From the NCBI GenBank assembly GCA_002296285.1, contig DBHX01000027.1:1-9896 (forward strand): 9,896 bases of DNA, read 5' to 3'. Made by a program: the position numbers and the translations under genes. Under the pieces are notes generated by a model. That model saw nothing but the letters and a program-made list of their open reading frames with translations. It ran no database searches and was not told where the DNA came from. Positions 1 to 6,433 of this stretch are shown one piece after another; positions within the stretch are counted from its first letter, which is position 1, and the number at the start of each line of letters is the position of its first letter. This DNA is from a bacterium UBP8_UBA817 (GTDB lineage: Bacteria > Margulisbacteria > Marinamargulisbacteria > UBA817).

Positions 1-56
1 GGGGATAGCTATGGAAATAGCAGACCCGAAAGTAAAATTAAATTATCGGCTATTTT

Positions 57-143
57 TGGTGGAGGGAGCTGGATTCGAACCAACGTAGAGATAAACTCGG
101 CAGATTTACAGTCTGCTGCGATTGACCACTCCGCCATCCCTCC
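57..143 (-). tRNA. tRNA-Tyr (anticodon GTA), CCA encoded
   Basis: Read on the minus strand, this folds as a complete tRNA with a long variable arm, as expected for bacterial tRNA-Tyr. The acceptor stem GGAGGGA (143-137) pairs with TCCCTCC (67-61). The anticodon stem GCAGA/TCTGC encloses the loop CTGTAAA with anticodon GTA. The variable arm contains a GAG/CTC stem. The T arm is GTTGG-TTCGAAT-CCAGC. After the discriminator A (position 60) the sequence reads CCA (59-57), so the 3' end is genomically encoded rather than added only by the nucleotidyltransferase. No second tRNA can be recognised in the 56 bases beyond it. Confidence 0.96.
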
Positions 144-153
144 AAAAATATAC

Positions 154-188
154 ATTATAGAATATCGGTCAACAAAGTAGATTGTCAA
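154..188 (-). promoter_or_regulatory. Probable promoter of tRNA-Tyr
   Basis: On the minus strand a perfect TATAAT (-10, positions 159-154) lies 10 bases before the mature tRNA 5' end, which places transcription start only a few bases upstream of the tRNA. Two TTGAC-type elements occur further up. TTGACC (172-167) is only 7 bases from the -10. TTGACA (188-183) is 23 bases from it. Neither has the usual 16-18 base spacing, so the -35 assignment is uncertain. The TTGACA sits inside the odd palindrome GATTGACAATC (190-180). Confidence 0.55.
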
Positions 189-198
189 TCAAAAGGTG

Positions 199-342
199 AT
201 GAATCGATATATTTCTGCATTGTGTAATCAAAAATTAAAGATCATTTATTTGGTAGTTATCCATTCAAATATGATTGAGTTTTACACAAGTTATTACGAC
301 ATTTTAAAACACAGTGGCTATCGAGTTCATTGCGCTAATTAA
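199..342 (+). other. Dubious small ORF, possible degraded receiver-domain remnant
   Basis: A 47-codon ORF runs from ATG at 199 to TAA at 340-342, filling most of the gap between the tRNA promoter and the end of the histidine kinase gene, to which it is tail-to-tail. The frame is closed on the left by TAG at 178-180. A purine-rich AAAAGG precedes the ATG but is too close for a normal ribosome binding site. The translation contains LKIIYLVVIHSNMIEFY followed by DILKHSGYRVHCAN. This loosely recalls the first strand, first helix and GYxV second strand of a response-regulator receiver. The acidic pair expected after the first strand is replaced by I-H, the helix spacing is about two residues too long, and there is no phospho-acceptor Asp. 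It may be a remnant, a tiny gene or chance in AT-rich DNA. Confidence 0.22.
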
Positions 343-356
343 ATCCTTTGAATCAA

Positions 357-2294
357 TTATAAAAGTGCGGTTGAATGGGCAGCAATTGAGGTTTGTTTTT
401 TTAATTGGGATGGGTGGGGAATAATGACTGTAAATATTGACCCTCGATCAAATTCTGATTCAATAAATATTTGACCATGGTGCATATTAACCAATTCTTT
501 AACAATGGCCAGTTCCAAGCCAAGCCCATCATAAATATAAGGTTCATTGGATTGTTGATCAAATGCTTGAAATAACTGATATTTTTGATCTTCTGTGAGG
601 CCTTGCCCAGAGTCCTTAATAATTAAGGTGGTAAATGCAGCCGTTTGATTTAAGACACATTCAATCATGCCATTTTCAGTAAATTTATTGGCATTGAGTA
701 TTAAGTTTTCAAAAATTTGTGAAATCTTGGGTTTATCTGCATATAATTCCATGTTTGGGTGTTGGTAATCGACGGAAATGACATTCGATTTATTTTCTAT
801 GGTTTTAAGTTGTTTTTTAACCACCGCATCAAATGTTTCATTTAAGTCAAAAGACGTTTGAGATAATGTCAATTGACCGGAATGAATAATGGACAGATCC
901 AATAAATCATTGATCAATTTTTTTAAATAAATGGAGTTTAGAATGGAAATATCCAAAAACTCTTTCTGTTTGTCATTTAAATGGCCATGAACTTGCTTCA
1001 CTAATATATTTAAGAAGCCAATAATAGAGGTCAGTGGGGTACGAAGTTCGTGAGTCACCGTTCGTAAAAAGTTATCTTTTAAACTACGGACTTGTTTTTC
1101 ATCGGTGATGTTGCGAATAACGGTAATCATGCCAGTTTTTTGATATGTCGAATCGAGCAATGGGGAAACAGTAATCTGATAATGATCTTCTTTACCATTC
1201 TGGTCTGGGATCATCACTTCTCTTACCAATGCATTGTCTTTAACGGATTGAAATTCATTGGAAAAGAAAGACGATAAGTTTTCATTTTTTAGGTATGAAA
1301 TAATTTCATGGCCCTTAGCGCGATCCGTTGAAAACCCCAACATGGTTTCCGCCGCACGATTGGCTGAGAGCAACTTGTTATTTAGATCGGTGACGATAAT
1401 GCCTTCAGGCAATTGTGCCAATATCATTTTTGATCGATTTCTCTCGTAAATCAATTCCGCGGTTTTCGTTTGAACATTGTTTAGCATATTGTTAAAACTT
1501 TGAGCCAGGAGCCCAATTTCATCATTGCTATGTACTTTTAATGGCGTTGCACGTTGCCCTTTGGACATTTGTTTAGCGGTTTGAGTAATTTGAGATAATG
1601 ATTGTGTGATGCGTTTCAAAATAATGAAGAAAATAAAAATAATGACAGAGTTGACAAGTAAAATACCGGATGTAATTCCCAATAGTGTCATTCGTCGGTA
1701 ATGAAATATATCCGAACTAGGAGTCATGACATGAACGTATAAATTTTTAATCGAGGCGTGTTCATAAAAATAGGATCGAAATCGTTGCCCATTGATGGAA
1801 TGATTGACATAGGGCTGCTGTAAAAAAGAGTTGGAATCATTTCGATTAATGCGCGGGCCATAGGGAGATAAGGAGTCTGAGGATTTATAAATTCGAATAA
1901 AATCCTGATTTTGTTTGACATACAATGTTATGTTTTCCGCCTGAAACTTTAATGAGCGAATAGAAAATGGGATTTTTTTGGGGGTTCCAACCTCTGATAT
2001 ATGCAATATTTGATTATCAATGGAGGCAGAGTAATTCGCATGCAATGTTAAATGGTTGGTAATTTGCGAGAGTGAAATAAGATCACCATTATTTTCTTTC
2101 GATACATCTGAGAGGGCGGCCAATTGTAGAAGCCGTGTTTCAATGGGAATGTATTGTTTTTGTGCATTTTGAGCCAATTGATTGTCAAAATAATTTTGAA
2201 CGAGCTCAATTGAGATGATCATTGCTGAAAATGTCATAAAAACCGTAATGAATAAAAACGGCAATAAAATGCGATGCCTGATTGATAATATCAT
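357..2294 (-). CDS. Membrane sensor histidine kinase (HAMP-PAS-HisKA-HATPase)
   Basis: This 645-residue protein is an inner-membrane two-component sensor kinase of the WalK/PhoR/ResE general architecture. A first membrane segment lies at about residues 8-30, an extracytoplasmic sensor region of roughly 170 residues follows, and a second membrane segment lies at about 203-226. Then come a HAMP linker (about 227-279) and a PAS domain (about 290-395, with PEGIIVTDLNNKLLSANRAA near its start). The HisKA domain has the phospho-acceptor His415 in THELRTP. The HATPase has its N box around EN530 and N534, G1 as DSGQGL (561-566) and G2 as GLGLELAI. All catalytic boxes appear intact. The sensor region matches no domain I recognise, so the stimulus is unknown. 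No response-regulator gene is adjacent. The gene is last in the minus-strand run, 18 bp after trmH/rlmB. No Shine-Dalgarno sequence precedes the ATG. Confidence 0.93.
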   Translation of the reverse strand: MILSIRHRILLPFLFITVFMTFSAMIISIELVQNYFDNQLAQNAQKQYIPIETRLLQLAALSDVSKENNGDLISLSQITNHLTLHANYSASIDNQILHISEVGTPKKIPFSIRSLKFQAENITLYVKQNQDFIRIYKSSDSLSPYGPRINRNDSNSFLQQPYVNHSINGQRFRSYFYEHASIKNLYVHVMTPSSDIFHYRRMTLLGITSGILLVNSVIIFIFFIILKRITQSLSQITQTAKQMSKGQRATPLKVHSNDEIGLLAQSFNNMLNNVQTKTAELIYERNRSKMILAQLPEGIIVTDLNNKLLSANRAAETMLGFSTDRAKGHEIISYLKNENLSSFFSNEFQSVKDNALVREVMIPDQNGKEDHYQITVSPLLDSTYQKTGMITVIRNITDEKQVRSLKDNFLRTVTHELRTPLTSIIGFLNILVKQVHGHLNDKQKEFLDISILNSIYLKKLINDLLDLSIIHSGQLTLSQTSFDLNETFDAVVKKQLKTIENKSNVISVDYQHPNMELYADKPKISQIFENLILNANKFTENGMIECVLNQTAAFTTLIIKDSGQGLTEDQKYQLFQAFDQQSNEPYIYDGLGLELAIVKELVNMHHGQIFIESEFDRGSIFTVIIPHPSQLKKQTSIAAHSTALL

Positions 2295-2312
2295 AAATAA
2301 ATTCGTTAATGT

Positions 2313-3029
2313 TTATTTTTGAGAAGCAATCTTATGCATAATTATACCAGTAGCCACCGATACATTTAAAGAAGAAGTTTCGCCAAACAACGGAATATGA
2401 ACAAATTCATCAATAATTTTTGTTGAGCCTGGTGAGATTCCATCGTGTTCGGAACCGCAAATCAGAACCATTGGAAAATTAAATGATATGTTATCCAAGG
2501 GGTGTCCAACATTTGACGATGCGCCATAAATCCAAAACCCATGGGTCGATAATTTTTTAAGTGCTTGGTTCAGATTGGTGAGTTTGCATAATTTTATGGC
2601 TTCAATAGCCCCAGCTGACGCTTTAACCACCGATGGTGTAATTTGCACGGCACGGTTCTTTGGGTAACAAATATGATGAATACCAAACGCTTCAGCGGTT
2701 CTACAGATGGCCCCAAAATTATGGGGGTCTTGCAAATGATCCGCCATCAAAACAATGTTAGGTTGATCGGAAATAATATCGTCAATCGTGGTTTGATCAA
2801 ATGAATGGGTAATGCAGGCCACCCCTTGATGATCCCCTGAAAACCGTTGGTCAAATCGATAAGGTTCCAACCACTGAACTTGGATGCGTTGTTTTTTTGC
2901 AGAATCAATGAGGCGCCTTAAATCGTCATTCATTTTTTGACGGTCTCGAATATACAACTTTTCAATGTGTTGATCAGACGCAATGGTTTGCCGAACAGCG
3001 TGTTTTCCTATAACAATACGCGACGACAT
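2313..3029 (-). CDS. rlmB: TrmH/SpoU-family 2'-O-methyltransferase, RlmB-like
   Basis: This 238-residue SPOUT methyltransferase probably makes a 2'-O-methylribose in 23S rRNA from S-adenosylmethionine. The start fits the family, since the GKHAV element of the N-terminal substrate-binding domain falls at residues 8-12. The three SPOUT motifs are present. Motif 1 is DHLQDPHNFGAICR (97-110), with the conserved N and R. Motif 2 is ICGSEHDGI (190-198). Motif 3 is IPLFGETSSLNVSVAT (212-227), in the slot of the usual IPM...SLNVSVA. The length is normal for RlmB. The start codon lies inside the 3' end of the upstream aminotransferase gene (22-bp overlap), so its translation is probably coupled, and no Shine-Dalgarno motif is visible. 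RlmB (G2251 in E. coli numbering) is the best-fitting member, but another TrmH group enzyme cannot be excluded from motifs alone. Confidence 0.88.
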   Translation of the reverse strand: MSSRIVIGKHAVRQTIASDQHIEKLYIRDRQKMNDDLRRLIDSAKKQRIQVQWLEPYRFDQRFSGDHQGVACITHSFDQTTIDDIISDQPNIVLMADHLQDPHNFGAICRTAEAFGIHHICYPKNRAVQITPSVVKASAGAIEAIKLCKLTNLNQALKKLSTHGFWIYGASSNVGHPLDNISFNFPMVLICGSEHDGISPGSTKIIDEFVHIPLFGETSSLNVSVATGIIMHKIASQK

Positions 3030-4285
3030 GATTCAATCAAAATGGAGAGCCCTTGGTTGAGCTCTTCATCTGTTATGGTGAGCGGGGGCATTAAACGAAT
3101 GACATTCCCATCTTTTCCACAAGGCAACACAATAAGGTGTTGCGTTAAACAATCCGCTAGAATGGCTTTAAGAGCCGTTGCATTTGGGTGTCCCTCATGA
3201 TCCATGATTTCAATGCCAATCATGAGGCCTTTTCCACGGATGTCTCCGATGCCACGAAGGGGGCTCAATTCATGGGTTAATCGTTCAATGGCTTGTTGGC
3301 CGATGGTAGAAATCGTTGCAAGTTGGGGGGTTAATACATCAAGCGTGGCAATGCCAGCCGCACACGTAATGGGATTGCCGCCATAAGTGCCACCGTGTGA
3401 CCCTGTGGTCCATTGATCCATGATTACTTTGGTTGATAAACACGCACCCAAAGGAAGCCCTGAAGCAATGCCTTTGGCGGTTGTGAGAATGTCTGGAATG
3501 ATGCCAAAGTGTTGATAATAAAACCATTCACCGGTGCGACCAATGCCCGATTGAATTTCATCAAAAATAAGAAAAACATCATTTTCAGCGCTCCAATCAC
3601 GCAATGCCTTAAGCACCGAACCTGGGCAGGGGACATACCCACCCTCACCCATAAATGGTTCAATAATGATGGCCCCAATGGAGGATGCATCAATCCGATC
3701 CAAGGATTCAGTTAAATAGCTCAAATATCCAGATTCCGTATTTAGTGGTGCGGCATTTCGGTGAAAATTCGGGTATTCAAGCACCAATCGATTTGGAAAA
3801 GTCATGGGGTAACGATCCAAATATTTTTGATTGGATGTTGTGACCGATAGGGCTCCCAAAGTGCGCCCATGAAAGCTTCCATTAAAGGCAATGATGCCTT
3901 GCTTTTGTTTAACATACACGGCACACTTTAACGCCGCTTCAACAGCTTCTGCACCACTTTGGGTAAAAAATACCGATGAAAGCCCGCTAATTTGACAGAG
4001 TTTTTCGGCTAAACTTATATTTTGATCATAATACACAACCCCTGCACACCCATGCAGCAATTGGGTGGATTGTTTTTGAATGGCCGAGACCACTTGTGGG
4101 TGGCAGTGACCTGTTGAGTTAACCGCAATACCCGCACCAAAGTCCATGTAACGTTGGCCTTGGTAGTCAATTAAATAACACCCTTCACCTCGCTCGACTT
4201 CAAGTTGGGTGGCATGACTTAATACATTGGACAACGATGTCCCAGATCGTTCAATTAAGTTTGGTTTCATATGAGTATTAAACAT
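3008..4285 (-). CDS. Class III PLP-dependent aminotransferase (GabT/ArgD-like)
   Basis: This is a fold-type I, class III (omega) aminotransferase that moves an amino group from a terminal amine to 2-oxoglutarate. Counting from ATG at 4285 (425 residues), the family landmarks are in order. SGAEAVE (110-116) and FHGR (about 138-141) bind the cofactor phosphate and ring. Glu209 lies in IIIEP. Asp242 in FDEIQSGIGRTG contacts the pyridine nitrogen. Lys271 in TTAKG is the Schiff-base lysine. HGGTYGGNP (297-305) provides the phosphate-binding Thr. The late RLMPPLTITDEEL segment and the length fit 4-aminobutyrate aminotransferase as well as acetylornithine aminotransferase. No arginine or GABA pathway gene is adjacent, so substrate is undecided. 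A TTG at 4309 would add eight residues, and ATG at 4270 would drop five. None has a clear ribosome binding site. It follows xer by about 36 bp. Confidence 0.9.
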   Translation of the reverse strand: MFNTHMKPNLIERSGTSLSNVLSHATQLEVERGEGCYLIDYQGQRYMDFGAGIAVNSTGHCHPQVVSAIQKQSTQLLHGCAGVVYYDQNISLAEKLCQISGLSSVFFTQSGAEAVEAALKCAVYVKQKQGIIAFNGSFHGRTLGALSVTTSNQKYLDRYPMTFPNRLVLEYPNFHRNAAPLNTESGYLSYLTESLDRIDASSIGAIIIEPFMGEGGYVPCPGSVLKALRDWSAENDVFLIFDEIQSGIGRTGEWFYYQHFGIIPDILTTAKGIASGLPLGACLSTKVIMDQWTTGSHGGTYGGNPITCAAGIATLDVLTPQLATISTIGQQAIERLTHELSPLRGIGDIRGKGLMIGIEIMDHEGHPNATALKAILADCLTQHLIVLPCGKDGNVIRLMPPLTITDEELNQGLSILIESCRRVLL

Positions 4286-4321
4286 AAATTTAAGTATTTC
4301 GACAACCAATAGGGCAGAGGA

Positions 4322-5197
4322 TTATTGATTCATAATGTCCAAATAATGTTGCGTCAATTTTTTTGTGGGCAAATGAGAGTAGCGCTCTGTGGTTGTAATG
4401 GATGAATGTCCCAGGAGTTCTTGAATATCGCGGATGCCGGCCCCATTGGATATCAATATGCTCGCGCATGTATGGCGACAGGAGTGTGGGGTGATCTCCA
4501 CTGACGATGAATGATATCGATTGGCATTTTTAACGATTCGTTGGATGGTTCGAGCGGTGAGGGCATGTCCAGTGGCTGAAATAAATAATGTTTTATCAAT
4601 GGAGCCCCACTGCATTCGAGCATTGTCCAAATAATACTGAATGGACATTTGGACACGTGACCCAAATAAAACAATGCGTTCCTTATCCCCTTTCCCCATA
4701 ACACGGCATTCGTGACCGACCAAGTCGATGTCATGCAATCGCAGTTGAATTAATTCATTCACTCGAATTCCGGATGAAAACAACAGTTCTAAAATGGCTT
4801 TGTTTCGAACCTCAATGGGCGACGAATGGGGGTAATTATTCAACAGTTCTAACATGGCATGTTCTTCTAAATAGTTCGGCAAATGTTGGCTTATTTTCGG
4901 GCGACGAATGGATTCCCAGGGATTGTTTGTAACGATGTTTTCTTGAATTAAATAACGCCAAAATTGATCCAGAGCACTCATTTTTCTATGAATGCTTCGA
5001 TGATTCATATTGTTCTTATAATGCACATTTAAATAGGAATGAATATGTTGTTGATTAATGAGTAATGGAGAGTCAATGCTGAGGATTGAGAAAAATTGCT
5101 CAACATCACGGACATAATTTGATACGGTATGTTTGGATCGTTGCTTTTGAACAGAGAGAAACAGTGAAAAATTATGAATCAGTGTCGCAAGATTCAT
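4322..5197 (-). CDS. xerD: Tyrosine recombinase, XerC/XerD family
   Basis: This 291-residue tyrosine recombinase probably resolves chromosome dimers at dif with a partner recombinase. An N-terminal SAM-like core-binding domain occupies about residues 1-85 (FSLFLSVQKQRSKHTVSNYVRDV region). The catalytic domain carries the full active-site set: Arg145 in SGIRVNEL, Lys169 in GKGDKER, His238 and Arg241 in TPHSCRH, His264 in LLGHSS and the nucleophile Tyr273 in TERYSH. The spacings match E. coli XerD (R148, K172, H244, R247, H270, Y279). I chose ATG at 5197 because MNLATLIHNF fits the normal family N-terminus. It overlaps the upstream gene by 26 bp. Longer starts at 5260 or 5224 would add 21 or 9 residues and deepen the overlap. 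XerC and XerD cannot be separated by eye. No cargo or att site suggests a mobile integrase. Confidence 0.9.
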   Translation of the reverse strand: MNLATLIHNFSLFLSVQKQRSKHTVSNYVRDVEQFFSILSIDSPLLINQQHIHSYLNVHYKNNMNHRSIHRKMSALDQFWRYLIQENIVTNNPWESIRRPKISQHLPNYLEEHAMLELLNNYPHSSPIEVRNKAILELLFSSGIRVNELIQLRLHDIDLVGHECRVMGKGDKERIVLFGSRVQMSIQYYLDNARMQWGSIDKTLFISATGHALTARTIQRIVKNANRYHSSSVEITPHSCRHTCASILISNGAGIRDIQELLGHSSITTTERYSHLPTKKLTQHYLDIMNQ

Positions 5198-5801
5198 CTG
5201 GTCGTGTGGTTTTGATGTAGTCATGTCGATTGTCTGGGGTGAGTTCAATCCACTCATCATTTATTTCAACCCAAGTTTGTCGAACATCTTCTTTTCGCGT
5301 ATCAATATGAACATGATTATCATCAAAATTAATCCCAATGCCTTTCAACTCTGGATAAGTTTCAGCAATTAGAAATAATTCTTCACACGACATATTTTCA
5401 ATTCGGATGTCTGCGGCCACACCGATATGATGAAAATCACGTTTAATGCCATATTGCCGATCCCGGCAATCGGGGCAATAGTAGCCAGTCACAATTTCAA
5501 TGCGTTGATTTAATTGGGCACGAAGAGCTTCAATAATACCAACCAAACCAAGGCTAATTCTGAGTGATGAACCACATGATGTGCAATCTTTTTTACGAGA
5601 ATCAAAATCACGTTTCATAAAGTGCTCAGAAATTCGATGCCGATTCCATTTGGAATTCTTATTATTTTTTTGATGTCTTTTGCGGCGATGTCTAGAATTT
5701 GATGTTTTTTGCGGCGATGACTGAGACTGTTCGTTTTTTGGATTGGATCGGCGTGGTCTTCTGCGAAAATTAGATTTCTTTTTTGTTTCTTCTGTACTCA
5801 T
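5172..5801 (-). CDS. M15-type peptidase-like protein with basic N-terminal tail
   Basis: This 209-residue protein has two parts. Residues 1-57 are a low-complexity tail rich in Arg, Lys, Ser, Asn and Gln, with about 20 Lys/Arg but only 4 acidic residues in the first 60. There is no signal peptide or membrane segment. Residues 57-170 resemble the M15_3 / YcbK-like fold. ISEHFMKRDFDS is the usual entry motif, VTGYYCP corresponds to the SGYR segment, FHHIGVAADI gives His124 and Asp131, and HVHIDTR gives His165. Together these would make the zinc triad. Two CxxC pairs (Cys73/76 and Cys109/112) could form a second metal site. M15 enzymes normally cut peptidoglycan peptides outside the cytoplasm, so the lack of an export signal and the nucleic-acid-like tail are odd. 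The start ATG overlaps the UDG stop as ATGA. Function is not established. Confidence 0.7.
   Translation of the reverse strand: MSTEETKKKSNFRRRPRRSNPKNEQSQSSPQKTSNSRHRRKRHQKNNKNSKWNRHRISEHFMKRDFDSRKKDCTSCGSSLRISLGLVGIIEALRAQLNQRIEIVTGYYCPDCRDRQYGIKRDFHHIGVAADIRIENMSCEELFLIAETYPELKGIGINFDDNHVHIDTRKEDVRQTWVEINDEWIELTPDNRHDYIKTTRPDESCDTDS
5669..5719. repeat. Two 22-bp direct repeats, 29-bp period, inside the M15-like gene
   Basis: Positions 5669-5690 and 5698-5719 are identical except for one base (C versus T at the eighth position). They share TTTGATG at one end and TTTTGCGGCGATG at the other. The copies start 29 bp apart, which is not a multiple of three, so the two are translated in different frames: SSPQKTSN (residues 28-35) and HRRKRHQK (38-45). 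This looks like a short tandem duplication that was tolerated because the tail has little sequence constraint. Confidence 0.85.
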
Positions 5802-6433
5802 TGTTTACTCATTATATCATAAAACGATAGTGCCGCCTTGACCTCTTTCATATCGTTCCAAGTCAGCCATTTTGGGGCCCCTTTTTCTTTGGATGCATGG
5901 CGCAGTAGATACGAAGGATGAAACATGGGCATAATATACAAATCATCATCCATATAGTTGACTTGAGTGGTCACCCATTGACCACGGATTTTCGAAATGG
6001 ATTCGGTCGGACCAAGAACGGCTTTTAGAGCGGCGGCACCCAGTAAACAAATAATTTTGGGTTGCACCAACTGAATTTGTCGGATGAGATAGTTTTGGCA
6101 AGTATCCATTTCTTTTGGGCGGGGTGTTCGATTATTTGGTGGCCGACACTTAACGGTATTGGCAATGTATATATCGTCGCGGTGAATATCCACAGACTCT
6201 AAAATCTTGGTGAGTAGTTGACCTGATCTTCCAATAAAAGGAATTCCTTCTTCATCTTCTTGTTGGCCAGGGCCTTCGCCAATCAACATTAAATTAGCAT
6301 TTGGGTTTCCAGAATTGAACACAACATTGGTTCTTTCATCAGACAATTCGCATTGATTACACTGCTCAGCATGGGCTTTAAGCCCATCATGGTTAAAATC
6401 TTTAAATTCTGTTTCTTTGTTAAAATCAATCAT
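5798..6433 (-). CDS. Family 4 uracil-DNA glycosylase (4Fe-4S)
   Basis: This 211-residue enzyme removes uracil from DNA, starting base excision repair of deaminated cytosine. The family-4 signature is clear. The active-site motif GEGPGQQEDEEGIPFIGRSG spans residues 52-71. The second motif is FHPSYLLR (171-178). Cys25, Cys28, Cys96 and Cys112 occupy the positions of the iron-sulfur cluster ligands. KCRPPNNRTP (95-104) is the typical element next to the third cysteine. The N-terminal extension before the first cysteine is slightly long, and the overall length is normal. The start ATG overlaps the nadC stop TGA as ATGA, and the stop overlaps the next start in the same way, so all three genes are probably translationally coupled. 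No Shine-Dalgarno motif is seen. Family 1 Ung is excluded by these motifs. Confidence 0.93.
   Translation of the reverse strand: MIDFNKETEFKDFNHDGLKAHAEQCNQCELSDERTNVVFNSGNPNANLMLIGEGPGQQEDEEGIPFIGRSGQLLTKILESVDIHRDDIYIANTVKCRPPNNRTPRPKEMDTCQNYLIRQIQLVQPKIICLLGAAALKAVLGPTESISKIRGQWVTTQVNYMDDDLYIMPMFHPSYLLRHASKEKGAPKWLTWNDMKEVKAALSFYDIMSKQ

Noticed and set aside
8..21. Hairpin GCTAT-GGAA-ATAGC near the left edge
   Set aside because: The stem has only five base pairs with no T-run on either side, so neither a terminator nor an RNA gene can be supported.
343..450. A frame continuing from the small receiver-like ORF, with a FLIGMGG segment that looks like a receiver phospho-site
   Set aside because: It is antisense to the conserved C-terminal end of the histidine kinase, which explains the bases, and reaching it needs a frameshift. 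I treat the likeness as coincidence.
4453..4734. 93-codon minus-strand ORF
   Set aside because: It is an alternative frame within the Xer catalytic domain, whose active-site residues are all intact in the other frame.
4789..4855. Near-identical 18-base segments (CAACAGTTCTAA followed by ATGGC) 60 bp apart in xer
   Set aside because: They are in frame and encode A(M/I)LELL helices normal for the recombinase, so shared codons explain them without a repeat element.
4322..5197. The tyrosine recombinase as integrase of a mobile element
   Set aside because: Its length and residue spacing match XerD, it sits within a housekeeping run, and no att repeats, cargo or phage genes are seen. The tRNA is far away and intact.
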